Shown in pieces: positions 15,045 through 24,700 of a DNA stretch of 64,000 bases. The notes beneath the pieces are model-generated. The model was given only the letters and a program-made list of their open reading frames with translations. It searched no databases and was not told the DNA's origin. The stretch comes from Pseudomonadota bacterium (GTDB lineage: Bacteria > Pseudomonadota > Alphaproteobacteria > Rhizobiales > Rhizobiaceae). The stretch lies in NCBI GenBank assembly GCA_023457435.1, contig JAEWLS010000038.1, positions 62,001 to 126,000 of the forward strand, read 5' to 3'. The position numbers and the translations under genes were made by a program. The stretch's first letter is position 1. Each line of letters starts with the position of its first letter.

Positions 15045-17291
15045 ATGACCTGCTGCGCGCCAGGCGTCGAAGCCGGACTGCAGCTTGCGCGGGGCGATGT
15101 CTCCGCGCGTGAGCTGCTGCTCGCGAGCAGAGATCTCGGCGGCGGCATCTTTCAGACCGACCTCTCCGTGCCTCAGATGCGGTGCGCCGCATGCATCGCG
15201 ACGATCGAGGGCGCCCTGCGGCGTCTCGAGCCGGTCGTCGCCGCCCGCGTGAACCTCACCTCGCGGCGCGTGGCGGTGCGCTGGAGGGGGACCGATTGCG
15301 CGCCGCCACTCTTGGCCACGCTAAAAGAGGCCGGCTATGACGCCACTCTCGCGGACACCGCGGATGACACCAGCGATCCGGAGCTCACGCGACTGCTGAA
15401 GGCCACGGCCGTTGCCGGCTTCGCCGCCATGAACATCATGCTCCTCTCCGTCTCCATTTGGTCAGGAGCCGACTCGGAGACGCGCAACGCTTTCCACCTG
15501 ATCTCCGCCGCTCTTGCGCTGCCGGCGACCGCTTACTCCGGGCGCATCTTCTTTGCGTCGGCCTGGCATGCGGTCCGCGCACGCAGCTCCAACATGGATC
15601 TGCCTATCTCCATCGGCATCCTCCTGGCGCTTGGACTCAGCCTCTACGACACGGTCGCCGGCGGAAAGCATGCCTATTTCGATGCGGTCACATCGCTGCT
15701 TTTCTTCCTGCTGGCAGGCCGGACGCTCGACCACGCGATGCGGACAAAAGCGCGGAACGCCGTCACGGGTCTAGCCAGGCTGATGCCCCGGGGCGCGACG
15801 CTGATCGCTCCGGACGGCGCGCGCGAGTTTCGCGACATTGCCGAAATCAAGGCGGGCGACCACGTGCTGGTCGCGCCTGGCGACCGCGTTCCGGTGGACG
15901 GCACCGTCGTGACAGGCAGCGGCAGCCTGGACCTCTCTGTCGTGAGCGGAGAGGCGGCTTCAGAGCCCGCAAGGCCCGGGGCGGCTGTGCTTTCGGGTAC
16001 GCTCAGCCTCGACGGTGCGCTGACAATCAGGGCCGACAGGCCGGCGCGCGATTCGTTCTTGGCCGACATGGTCCGGCTGATGGCCGCTGCCGAGCACGGA
16101 CGCGCCCGCTACCGCCGGATCGCCGACCGGGCGGCCGCACTATATTCTCCGGTGATCCACCTGCTTGCGCTCGCCACCTTTGCCGCATGGCTGATGCTGA
16201 CCGGCGACGCGCACAGGGCGGTGACGGTCGCGATCTCGGTGCTCGTCATCACCTGCCCCTGCGCGCTCGGTCTCGCCGTGCCTATGGTGCAGGTCGTCGC
16301 GGCGCGGCGGCTGTTCGAACTCGGCATCACCCTCAAGGACGGCAGCGCGTTGGAGCGGCTTGCAGAGGCTGACGCCGTGGTCTTCGACAAGACCGGAACG
16401 CTGACCACGGGGGCCATGCGTGTGACGGAGCATTCGCTGGCGGCCGACGACCTTGCAGCGGCGGCAAGCATTGCTTCGTTTTCGCGGCACCCAGCGTCGC
16501 GCGCGGTCGCTACGCTCACGTCGGCGCGCGTTCAGGTGGAGGATTTTCGCGAGGTTCCCGGTTCCGGTGTCGAAGGCCGGGTCGGTGCCAACCTCTACCG
16601 ACTCGGGCGACCGGAATGGACGTCAGTCGACGACACGGGCCATCGGGGCGACGCATCCGCCTGGCTTTCGAAGGACGGCCGCCCCGCCGGATCGTTGAGA
16701 ATCTCCGACGGGTTGCGACCGGGTGCTGCGGAGGCGGTGCGGAAGCTCCGCGATATCGGGATGACCGTCGAGGTGCTGTCCGGCGACAACGCGCAGGCCG
16801 TAGGGATGGTAGCGGACGCGCTCGGAATCCGCGATGCCCGCCACGGAGCCATGCCCGAAGCCAAGGTCGAGCGGCTCGCGGAGCTGGCGTCCACGGGAGG
16901 ACGCGTCCTGATGGTCGGCGATGGCCTAAACGATGCTCCGGCGCTCGCTGCCGCGCATGTCTCGATGGCCCCGTCGTCGGCGGCCGACGTCGGACGCAAC
17001 GCGGCCGACCTCGTCTTCTTGGGAAAGAGCCTTGATGCCGTGCCGCAGGCCCTCGGCGTCGCTCGTTCGGCCGCACGGCTGGTGCGTCAGAACCTCGGCC
17101 TGGCGATCGTCTACAACGTTCTGGTCGTGCTGCTGGCAGTCCTCGGCCATGTCACGCCACTGATGGCCGCGATCGCCATGTCGACATCGTCGATCATCGT
17201 GGTTTGCAATGCGCTTCGTCTTCCCGGCGTCGAAGGGAAGGCTGCTTCCGAGCCTGCTGCCGTGCCAATGCGTCTTGCGGAGGCGGCATGA
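15045..17291 (+). CDS. ccoI: Copper-transporting P1B-type ATPase for cbb3 assembly
   Basis: 748 residues. An N-terminal heavy-metal-associated domain has CAAC (47-50, MRCAAC). Membrane helices, the actuator motif VVSGEAA, the ion path motif ITCPCALG (CPC about 405), the phosphorylation motif DKTGTLT (about 448), SRHPASRA and GDGLNDAPAL follow. This is the FixI/CcoI type, which delivers copper to the oxidase and does not serve for detoxification. The frame is open upstream inside the DUF2189 gene; I start at the ATG at 15045 (MTCCAPGVEAG), two bases after the preceding stop. Confidence 0.95.
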   Translation: MTCCAPGVEAGLQLARGDVSARELLLASRDLGGGIFQTDLSVPQMRCAACIATIEGALRRLEPVVAARVNLTSRRVAVRWRGTDCAPPLLATLKEAGYDATLADTADDTSDPELTRLLKATAVAGFAAMNIMLLSVSIWSGADSETRNAFHLISAALALPATAYSGRIFFASAWHAVRARSSNMDLPISIGILLALGLSLYDTVAGGKHAYFDAVTSLLFFLLAGRTLDHAMRTKARNAVTGLARLMPRGATLIAPDGAREFRDIAEIKAGDHVLVAPGDRVPVDGTVVTGSGSLDLSVVSGEAASEPARPGAAVLSGTLSLDGALTIRADRPARDSFLADMVRLMAAAEHGRARYRRIADRAAALYSPVIHLLALATFAAWLMLTGDAHRAVTVAISVLVITCPCALGLAVPMVQVVAARRLFELGITLKDGSALERLAEADAVVFDKTGTLTTGAMRVTEHSLAADDLAAAASIASFSRHPASRAVATLTSARVQVEDFREVPGSGVEGRVGANLYRLGRPEWTSVDDTGHRGDASAWLSKDGRPAGSLRISDGLRPGAAEAVRKLRDIGMTVEVLSGDNAQAVGMVADALGIRDARHGAMPEAKVERLAELASTGGRVLMVGDGLNDAPALAAAHVSMAPSSAADVGRNAADLVFLGKSLDAVPQALGVARSAARLVRQNLGLAIVYNVLVVLLAVLGHVTPLMAAIAMSTSSIIVVCNALRLPGVEGKAASEPAAVPMRLAEAA

Positions 17292-17524
17292 GCTACCTCG
17301 TCTGGCTGGTGCCTATCGCGCTGGGCATGGGCGTGGCGGGTCTCGCGGCCTTCCTGTGGTCAATGCGGAGCGGGCAGTACGACGATCTCGATGGGGCAGC
17401 CGAGCGTGTTCTGATCCCCGAGGCGACCGACAAACCACTGCAGCAGGAGCCCTGGACGGACGAGCCACGCGCCGAAGTCGCCCCGACGGGGAACGCAGTT
17501 CGTAACAGCAGCCGCCGATCCTAA
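17288..17524 (+). CDS. ccoS: cbb3-type oxidase assembly protein CcoS
   Basis: 78 residues. It overlaps ccoI by ATGA and begins MSYLVWLVPIALGMGVAGLA, one membrane helix, followed by WSMRSGQYDDLDGAAERVL. The F/W-x-W-[AS]-x-R-x-x-Q-[FY]-D-D-x-[DE] signature of CcoS/FixS is present. CcoS is needed to insert cofactors into the oxidase. The tail after about residue 50 is longer than usual, low in complexity and rich in Pro and Glu. Confidence 0.92.
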   Translation: MSYLVWLVPIALGMGVAGLAAFLWSMRSGQYDDLDGAAERVLIPEATDKPLQQEPWTDEPRAEVAPTGNAVRNSSRRS

Positions 17525-17547
17525 ATGCGAATGGGAAGGACGAGGAT

Positions 17548-17679
17548 ATGAGAGAAGCATCTGACAGGCCCTTCGACTGGGTGGCGGCGCTAGCAGTGGC
17601 ATCGGGAGCGGCTGTGATGATCCCCAGTCTCGCCGCTTTGGCGGTGGCCCTGATCGGCGTGCTGATTGCGTTATTTTAG
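17548..17679 (+). CDS. Small hydrophobic membrane protein at the end of the cco operon
   Basis: 43 residues (MREASDRPFDWVAALAVASG and a second hydrophobic stretch to IALF), with a good ribosome binding site (GGACGAGG) before the ATG at 17548 and only 23 bases after ccoS. One long or two short membrane helices are expected. I do not recognise a family. The spacing and start context suggest that it is a real last gene of the oxidase operon. Confidence 0.6.
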   Translation: MREASDRPFDWVAALAVASGAAVMIPSLAALAVALIGVLIALF

Positions 17680-17694
17680 GCAGGCAGGAGAGCA

Positions 17695-17745
17695 GCCCGC
17701 AACCAGCGACGCGGACGCAAAATCTTCGCTCAGAGGGTTGCGGGC
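17695..17745 (+). terminator. Inverted repeat, possible end of the cco operon
   Basis: GCCCGCAACC (17695-17704) and its exact complement GGTTGCGGGC (17736-17745) flank a 31-base loop. It lies 15 bases after the last small gene. There is no T-run, so it may be a processing or stability hairpin and not a true intrinsic terminator. Confidence 0.4.
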
Positions 17746-18077
17746 CGCTGGTTCGTGAAATCAGAACCCCTGAGGATTTGACGGTCGAGAGACTTGGGTT
17801 CCCGCCGCGCGAAATCCGCCCAATTTCGGTGTGCCGGTCCAATGATTGCAGTGGTTTGCCCGGGTTCGGTCGATCAAAATTATGCTTCGATCGATAAGCG
17901 TCGCGAGTCTGCCGCCAACGTCCATTCCGGGCGGCAAGGGGAATGCCGCTTTCGGGCGACAACAGCAGAAAAATTGGCTTATCTATCCTGGGCGGCTCCT
18001 AGAGCCGTTGCCAGCATTGGCCCTTCTGTCGCTGCACCGCATGGCGAACTGGCGGGCGGTCGTCTATTTTCAAACCG
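17746..18077. other. Intergenic stretch without recognised content
   Basis: No frame here has a good start context or a recognisable motif. The stretch presumably carries the promoter of the regulator that starts at 18078. I see no convincing -35/-10 pair. Confidence 0.5.
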
Positions 18078-19595
18078 ATGCTGGACACTATTGTGCAGTT
18101 CGGGCCGTTTTCCTTCGACCCCGTCAGCCTGCAATTGCAGCGAGACGGCGTAGCGGTGTCGGTCGGCGCACGCGCCTGCACGGTGCTCGCCGCGCTGCTC
18201 GAGGCACGCGGTAACGTCGTCACGAAGCAACGGCTCCTCGAAGCGGCATGGCCGGGCGTGATCGTCGAGGAAAACAACCTGGCCGTTCAGATCGGCGCCT
18301 TGCGCAAGGCGCTGGGCGAACAGCAGTCAGGCCAGGACTGGATCGTCACCGTGCCACGCCTAGGCTATCGCATGCCCATCCCGGCGCCGGCGGTCGAACG
18401 TTACGAACAGCAACGCCCGGCACTTGCAGTATTGCCGTTCCACAATATCGGCCTCGATCGCGAACGGGCCTATTTCGCCGACGGGATCGTCGAGGATATC
18501 ACCACGGCATTGAGTCGGTTCAAGTCCTTCGCCGTCGTTTCTAGGAACTCCGCGCGCGCCTACGAAGGGCGGTCGCTCGACATACGGCAGGTCGGCAAAG
18601 AGCTCGGCGTCCGCTATGTGCTGGAAGGTGCGGTCCGGTCGGCGGGCGGGCAGCTGCGCGTCAACGCGCAGCTCGTCGAAACCGACAGCGGCATGCAAAT
18701 CTGGGCCGATCGGTTCGACGGCCCGGCGACGGAACTCTTTGAAGTCCAGGACCGGATCACCAGCGGTGTCGTCGCGGCGATCCAGCCCAGTGTCACGCGC
18801 GCTGAGGTTGAACGCGCCCGGCTGAGGCGATCAAGCAATCTCACGGCCTACGATCTTTATCTACAGGCGCTCCCGCACCTGCTGTCCCGCGACAGCGCTC
18901 GCGCACTCGACCTGCTGGAGCACGCGCTCCGCCTCGATCCGGATTTCGCGCCCGCAGCCATGTTGGCCGGGACCGAGTACCTTGCCAACTATCACCATCA
19001 GGTCCGCGGCAGTTCCGAACTCTACCTGGAGCGCGGCCGGAATCTGCTTCATCAGGTTCTGCCGCATTGCGGCAATGACTCCAGCCTGATGTCCGGTTGC
19101 GCCCTGATGCTGCTAGTCCTCAGGGAGTATGACAAGGCGCTGGATCTCGCATCGCGCGCGATATCCGAAAACCCGAACGATGCTCTGGCACTCGGTGCCG
19201 CGGGCATAATCAATCTCTACGCGGGCGACCTGTCGGCGGCAGATGACTGCCAGCTCCGGGCGCTGACCCTGAGCCCCAATGAATACCGGGCGCATGGCCA
19301 GCTCACCTGCATCTCCCACATCCGGATGGCGAATGGCCGATACGAAGAGGCGCTGGAATGGGCGCAGCGGTCGCTTGCGGTCTCGTCGAACTACACGCCG
19401 AGCTACTGGATGCTGGCCGCAGGCAACGCTCACCTTGGCCGGCTCGGCGAAGCCCAACAGCACGCTGGTGAACTGCTAAAGCTTAATCCTGACCTGACCA
19501 TCGCAAGGCTCCGAAACGCACTGCACGCCCGCGACATGAAGCGCGTAGAGATCGTGTTCGATGGGATGCGGATGGCAGGCATTCCCGAACGGTGA
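18078..19595 (+). CDS. Winged-helix / TolB-like / TPR transcriptional regulator
   Basis: 505 residues. Residues 1-95 form an OmpR/CadC-type winged helix (FGPFSFDPVSLQLQRDG, ARACTVLAALLEARGNVVTK, WPGVIVEENNLAVQIGALRK, TVPRLGYRM). Residues about 110-225 resemble the TolB-N-like domain found in such regulators (LAVLPFHNIGLDRERAYFAD, VRYVLEGAVRSAGGQLRVNAQLVET, IWADRFDG). The rest is helical repeats of TPR type. No membrane segment is evident, unlike CadC. Such proteins are frequent in rhizobia, mostly with unknown ligands. It precedes the cid genes on the same strand but need not control them. Confidence 0.85.
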   Translation: MLDTIVQFGPFSFDPVSLQLQRDGVAVSVGARACTVLAALLEARGNVVTKQRLLEAAWPGVIVEENNLAVQIGALRKALGEQQSGQDWIVTVPRLGYRMPIPAPAVERYEQQRPALAVLPFHNIGLDRERAYFADGIVEDITTALSRFKSFAVVSRNSARAYEGRSLDIRQVGKELGVRYVLEGAVRSAGGQLRVNAQLVETDSGMQIWADRFDGPATELFEVQDRITSGVVAAIQPSVTRAEVERARLRRSSNLTAYDLYLQALPHLLSRDSARALDLLEHALRLDPDFAPAAMLAGTEYLANYHHQVRGSSELYLERGRNLLHQVLPHCGNDSSLMSGCALMLLVLREYDKALDLASRAISENPNDALALGAAGIINLYAGDLSAADDCQLRALTLSPNEYRAHGQLTCISHIRMANGRYEEALEWAQRSLAVSSNYTPSYWMLAAGNAHLGRLGEAQQHAGELLKLNPDLTIARLRNALHARDMKRVEIVFDGMRMAGIPER

Positions 19596-19662
19596 GTTTC
19601 ATCCGAATTTAGAACGTTTCATCGGGCGGCCAAAGATCTAAACCGGTATAGGCAGCACTCTT

Positions 19663-19693
19663 CTCCCATTCCGCACAACTTCGCGAATGGGAG
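19663..19693 (+). promoter_or_regulatory. Hairpin that covers the cidA ribosome binding site
   Basis: CTCCCATTC (19663-19671) pairs perfectly with GAATGGGAG (19685-19693) across a 13-base loop. The right arm contains the first bases of the Shine-Dalgarno GGGAGG (19689-19694), and the ATG follows at 19701. In the transcript the folded form would hide the ribosome binding site. This could be a thermosensor-like or trans-regulated switch; no ligand-binding aptamer is apparent. Confidence 0.55.
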
Positions 19694-19700
19694 GCGAGAC

Positions 19701-20290
19701 ATGCTGAACCCCTGCCTTCTTCAATTGGACATCCACGACGGTTCGATGCGGCTGCAGACCGCTCGGCTCGATCAAGTTGATTACCGTGTGCTCGACGATA
19801 TCGGGTTCACCGCTGACGAATGGGTGAGGGCTCAGGGCGGGAGCACCGGGCCGTTCCTACCTCCGGCTCTGCTTGAAACGGTGCGGCGTTTGTATGCGCG
19901 GCTGCCCATCGGCAATCTGCTGCTGCTGCTCGGCTTTTTCCTGTTCGGCCAATACCTGCATCACGTCATGTCCATACCGATGTCTGGGCCACTCATCGGC
20001 ATGGTCCTGCTGTTCGATTTCCTTCTGGCCCGCGGCGGTCCCTCGCGCAGCCTCGAGGATACTGCGAGATCCCTGCTCGCCTCCCTGGGGCTACTTTTCG
20101 TGCCTGCGACCATCGGGATCATTGAGCATCTCGACCTGATCGGCCGCCACTGGCTACCCATCGTCGTCGCGACCGTCGCGGCTCCGCCATCTCCCTGCTC
20201 GTGTCGGCGGGCACTTTCGTTTTCGTGACCCGGCTGATGAACTGGCGGCCGCTACCACGATGCCCAGAACGTGCCGCACGCGCGGCCTGA
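19701..20290 (+). pseudogene. cidA: CidA/LrgA-family holin-like protein, frameshifted near its end
   Basis: The first frame gives residues about 60-160 typical of CidA/LrgA (LPIGNLLLLLGFFLFGQYLH, IPMSGPLIGMVLLFDFLLAR, RSLLASLGLLFVPATIGIIE). Near 20181-20186 the frame breaks; the last helix continues in another frame (AISLLVSAGTFVFVTRLMNW) to a stop at 20288-20290. Read without the shift, it ends in unrelated residues at 20228. Before the CidA part lie about 55 residues that are not normal for the family; RLDQVDYRVLDDIGFTADEW loosely resembles a DUF1127 tail. CidA with CidB modulates murein hydrolase export or metabolite efflux. The final helix is altered, so function is uncertain. Confidence 0.75.
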
Positions 20291-20330
20291 TCTTTCCCCC
20301 CATCGTCCGCATCGTCGAGAAGCAACCAAG

Positions 20331-21062
20331 ATGAGTACCTATCCCCAACTGCGCGCAGCTTTCGATGCCTTCCCACTCGTCTGGCTCGTCCTGACGTTTG
20401 CGGCCTTCCATGTCGGCGTTCGCATCCACCGACTCGCGGGCGGCTGGCCGATCGCCAGCCCAGTGCTGATCGCAGTAGCGCTGCTGATCGCCGCCTTGGC
20501 CGGGCTCGGCGTGGACTACGGCACATATCTCGATCAGGGGGGCGGCATCCTGGTTGCGATGCTAGGGCCGGCGTCGGTCGCGCTCGCAGTTCCACTTTAC
20601 GTCTGCGCCCGCCGCGTACGCCGAAGCGCAGTGCCGCTTCTTTGTGCGGTCTTTGCAGGAGGCATCGCGGCGTCGGCCAGCGCAGTGGCGTTGGCATGGC
20701 TGCTGGGGGCGTCGGACGACATCCTCGCCGCGATCTCGCTGAAGTCGGTCACCGCACCTGTCGCCATCGGTATCGCGGCCGAGATCGGTGCCATCGGCGC
20801 AATGGCCGCGGCCTTTGCTGTGCTTACGGGGGTGTGCGGTACCGTTTTGGCGGCCTGGGTGCCCGGCCATGCGCGAATCGGTTCGATGGAGGCCCTCGGG
20901 CTCGCCGCCGGGGTGACGGCGCACGGTCCGGGAACGGCCCATATGCGGGCGCTGGACGTGCAGGCGGGACAGTATTCCTGCGTCGGCACCGGTCTGAACG
21001 CAGTGCTCACGGCGCTCTGGCTGCCGGCCGTAATGGGCCTCATAGCGGCCGTCGGAAGGTGA
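20331..21062 (+). CDS. cidB: CidB/LrgB-family membrane protein
   Basis: 243 residues with about seven membrane helices. Family motifs are present: GGILVAMLGPASVALAVPLY (about 71-90), SLKSVTAPVAIGIAAEIG and ALGLAAGVTAHGPGTAHMRAL. It is the partner of CidA in systems linked to cell lysis control and pyruvate or acetate-related transport. The start at 20331 (MSTYPQ) follows the shifted cidA stop by 40 bases and has only a weak GAGAAG. The gene itself looks intact although its partner is broken. Confidence 0.88.
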   Translation: MSTYPQLRAAFDAFPLVWLVLTFAAFHVGVRIHRLAGGWPIASPVLIAVALLIAALAGLGVDYGTYLDQGGGILVAMLGPASVALAVPLYVCARRVRRSAVPLLCAVFAGGIAASASAVALAWLLGASDDILAAISLKSVTAPVAIGIAAEIGAIGAMAAAFAVLTGVCGTVLAAWVPGHARIGSMEALGLAAGVTAHGPGTAHMRALDVQAGQYSCVGTGLNAVLTALWLPAVMGLIAAVGR

Positions 21063-21750
21063 AGGTATGCACACGCCGTCCATGTCCAGCTCGCCAGCGG
21101 CTCCTCCGGTACGTTGGTCTCTCTTTCCCGCAGCTTCGCTTAGACGACCAGGAGGTGCCGGTCCTCGCTTCTGGTGCGATCGTTGCAGAGCGCCGCGCTC
21201 AGGCAGTGAGGGCGGCCGATGATGTTGGCGGGAACGGCGACGGCGGTCTCCTGCAGACTTACCGATATGTCGGTGTTGATCGCAACTCGCCTTCCAAAGC
21301 GCCGGGAACCACACAGCGCGGCAGACGGTCCTGAGTGCGATTCCAGCATTATTTCGGACAGTGACTGTCGGCAATGCGCCCCCAATGTTGCCGTTCAGGG
21401 TCCCTGACGGCACCCTGAAAGCGGTCGTAAGTTCGGCTTTCGCGACGAGCTTTTCGAAGTCGATTGAAGGTCCTGGAATGCAATCCGAACGCCGCCCGGG
21501 ACGTTCGTTCTCACGGCATGTCGGCGCGAATGTGGGAGTCGCTCCTCGACTGGCCAACCAATGCCAACTCAGCGCGAGCGTCCTCCTCTTTTGGAGCAGC
21601 GGGCCAAATTGTGCCTACGATCCGTCGTGAGGGCCGGTGGATCATAGTTACGCCACGACCGCGATCGGCATCTCTGCTCACTTCGCCTCCACGGGCGCAA
21701 CCGCTCCTTAAGTCCATGTAAATCATTTGCAGGCGCAATTGGAGGTTGAG
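21063..21750. other. Intergenic stretch of about 690 bases, nothing recognised
   Basis: Several short open frames occur on both strands, but none has both a ribosome binding site and a recognisable sequence. No transposase, tRNA or repeat was identified. The downstream end contains GGAGG at 21741-21745 in front of an ATG at 21751, which belongs to the start problem of the next gene. Confidence 0.5.
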
Positions 21751-21779
21751 ATGATGGTCTACGCCAGAGACACGGTCCC

Positions 21780-24700
21780 TTGGAAGAGCAAGAGCTGTAC
21801 GCGACGATCCCCCTGATGCGCCGGACGCTCGATCTGCTGCCCGACGGCGTGCTGATTATCGGCTCGGACAGACAAGTTCTCTATCTAAACGACGCTTTCA
21901 AGCAGCTCTGGCAAATCCCGCAAGAGGTAGCCGCCCAGGGTGACCGCGCAATGCTTGATCATGTCATCAAGCAGTTGGAAGACCCTGCGGACTTCCTGAA
22001 TACTGTTGAGACGCTCTACTCGAGCCCGAATCCGTCAGAGGACGAGTTAAGTTTCAAAGACGGCCGCGTTTTCAAGCGCCGGAGCGTGGCGCTGGAAGCC
22101 GGCGAAGAGGGATTCAGTCGCATCTGGATCTTCAGCGACTTCACCGAAGCCTGGAGCGCTCGGATCGACCCGCTGACCGGTCTGCTCAACCGCAGGGCCT
22201 ACAGCCGCGATCTGCCTTGCTTTATGGCAGCTGAGGAACCTGGTCTCGTCAAGGCCTTCGCCATTGTCGACCTTGATCAGTTCAAAGCCTTCAACGATCG
22301 ATATGGTCACGCCGGCGGCGACGCCGTCCTCGAGAGGGTCGGCCTCCTCCTCGATCAAGGTGGCAGTCTCACTTCGCACAAGGCTTTTCGGATCGGCGGT
22401 GAAGAATTCGCTATCGCCTCTGCGCATGGCGATAGCGAAACCGCACTCAGCTATCACCAGGACTTGCTCCGTAAGATCAGCGGAGAAGCGATACCCCATG
22501 TGAGTAACAGGCCGCACGGGGTCGTAACGATCTCCATGGGGCTTGGCTTGTTCAAGGGCCCCCGTCAGCCCGGAGATGTGTTCGCGAAGGTAGATCGCGC
22601 TCTCTACCGGGCCAAACAGCTCGGCAGGAACCGTATCGCCGTGGCAACGATCGATCCGGGATTGAAGTTGACGCTGACCCCTGCGTCCGATCCTGATTTG
22701 ATCAGCCATGTCCGACAAGAGCGACGCAGCTTGCTCAATGAAGTGCAGGCGCCCACACTAGTCGCATCCGAGATGCATAAGTCATCTGTGGACCCTTCGA
22801 GCTCTGTCGGATTCTCGACGAGGGATAGCAGGCTCTTCGACGTACTGACGCACTCGGTACCTGGCTTCGTATGGCTGGCGGATGAACAGGGCAGTGTAGA
22901 CTTCGTAAATGACGCGTGGTGCAACTATACGGGCCTCGATGAACATCAATCCCACGGTCCAGGCTGGTTGGCAGCGGTCCATCCCGAGGACGTAGCTGCG
23001 TTGATGGAAGTGTGGCCGCCTGAGCCGCCCGCCCACGGCCCTGCCTATGAGACCATGATGCGGTTCAAGCGCCATGACGGGACGTACCGCTGGCACATGG
23101 TTCGCGCAAACCGGGTCGCAGACACCGACAACCGCTGGATCGGCTGCTCTACCGACATCCATGATGTCGTCACGATGCAGCAGCGGGAACGGGCACAGCT
23201 GGACATTCTTCAGATGGTCGCCAATGGCGAGCCTACGCAGAGGGTCCTCGAGTCGCTGTGCAGTCTCGGTGAGAAGCAGCTACCCGGCAGCCGCTGTTCT
23301 GTCCTGCTAGTCTCGCAGGATGGCAAACGCTTTGAGGGTGGTGCGGCGCCGTTCCTCCCCAGAAAACTTCAAGAGAAGGTCGCGAGCATCGACATCGGGC
23401 CCGGGGTGGGCTCTTGCGGGACGGCCGCATATGAGAAGCGAGACGTTGTCTCGTCGGACATTTCAACAGATCCACTTTGGAATGACTGGCGCGCGACCTT
23501 CGAGCCGCTTGGTGTGAAGGCCTGCTGGTCCCGGCCGGTCTACGGGGAGGATGGAAGCGTCGTGGCGACCTACGGCTTCTACTTCTTGGAAGTCAGGTCG
23601 CCGACCACCGAGGAACTGGAAAGCCTTGAGAACCTGCGGCAACTCGCGGCCATCGCCATCAGCAAGGCGAGAACGCACGAGACCCTGAAAGAGAGCGAGG
23701 AGCATCATCGCTACACGGTGGAGTTCAACCCGCAGATCCCGTGGACAGCTGATGCTAAGGGCAGGATCCTTACAGTTTCGTCACGCTGGACGAAGGCCAC
23801 AGGCATCCCGGTCGAATGTGCACTTGGTGCCGGCTGGTTCAAGGCACTTCATCCGGACGATACACAGCGCCTGATCGGCTATTGGAGCGAACGTCTAAAG
23901 ACAGGGCAGCCGGTCGATCTAAAATTCAGGATTCGCCTGAAGGAAGGACCCTACCGCTGGGTCCGCTCACGAGCTTATCCGAGGCACGACGATAGCGGCG
24001 CGATCATCAAGTGGTATGGCGCAGTCGAAGACGTTCACGATGCCGAGCTGGCGATGGAACGTCTTCATCGACAAGCCTATCTGGATGAGATCACACGGCT
24101 GCCCAACCGCCGGGCCTTTGAAGAGTTGCTAGCCGAGCAGTTGGCCGCAGGTGGTAACACACCACTGAAGGTGCTCATGCTGGACATCGATGGCTTCAGG
24201 GTCGTGAACGAGCGCTTCGGGCACGAAGCCGGTGACGCGGTCCTTCGCCTTTTCGGCAGATATCTCTGCAAGACGGTCCCACAAGCCGACATGGTCGCAC
24301 GAATTGCCGGAGATGCCCTCGTCGTACTTCTGCGAGGAGGCGGAAGCAACGAGACGTTGGAACGCTTCGGCACCAGGATTGGTAAGTCGCTTGAACAACA
24401 GCTCGGCCACAGCGCCAAAACGCGGCTATGTGGCGTCAGCATCGGATGCGTCGACGTACAGCCACATGACGCCGCTGACGAGGTGGTGCGGCGCGCTCGC
24501 TTGGCCTTGACCGCTGCCAAGAAAGCCCCCCACACGACGAGCGTCCTTTTCACGCCTTCGCTCCTAAAAGCAGCCGAGGATGGTTTCGAGCAGATCGAGC
24601 TTGCGCGCAAAGCGCTCAAAGCGGGCTGGATCACGCCCTTCTACCAGCCGATGATGGACCTGCGCAGTGGCTGCGTTGCTGGTGCCGAAGCGCTGTTACG

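Noticed and set aside
21361..21630. 89-codon frame in the gap before the GGDEF/EAL gene
   Set aside because: No ribosome binding site, no family resemblance, and other frames in the same stretch are equally open.
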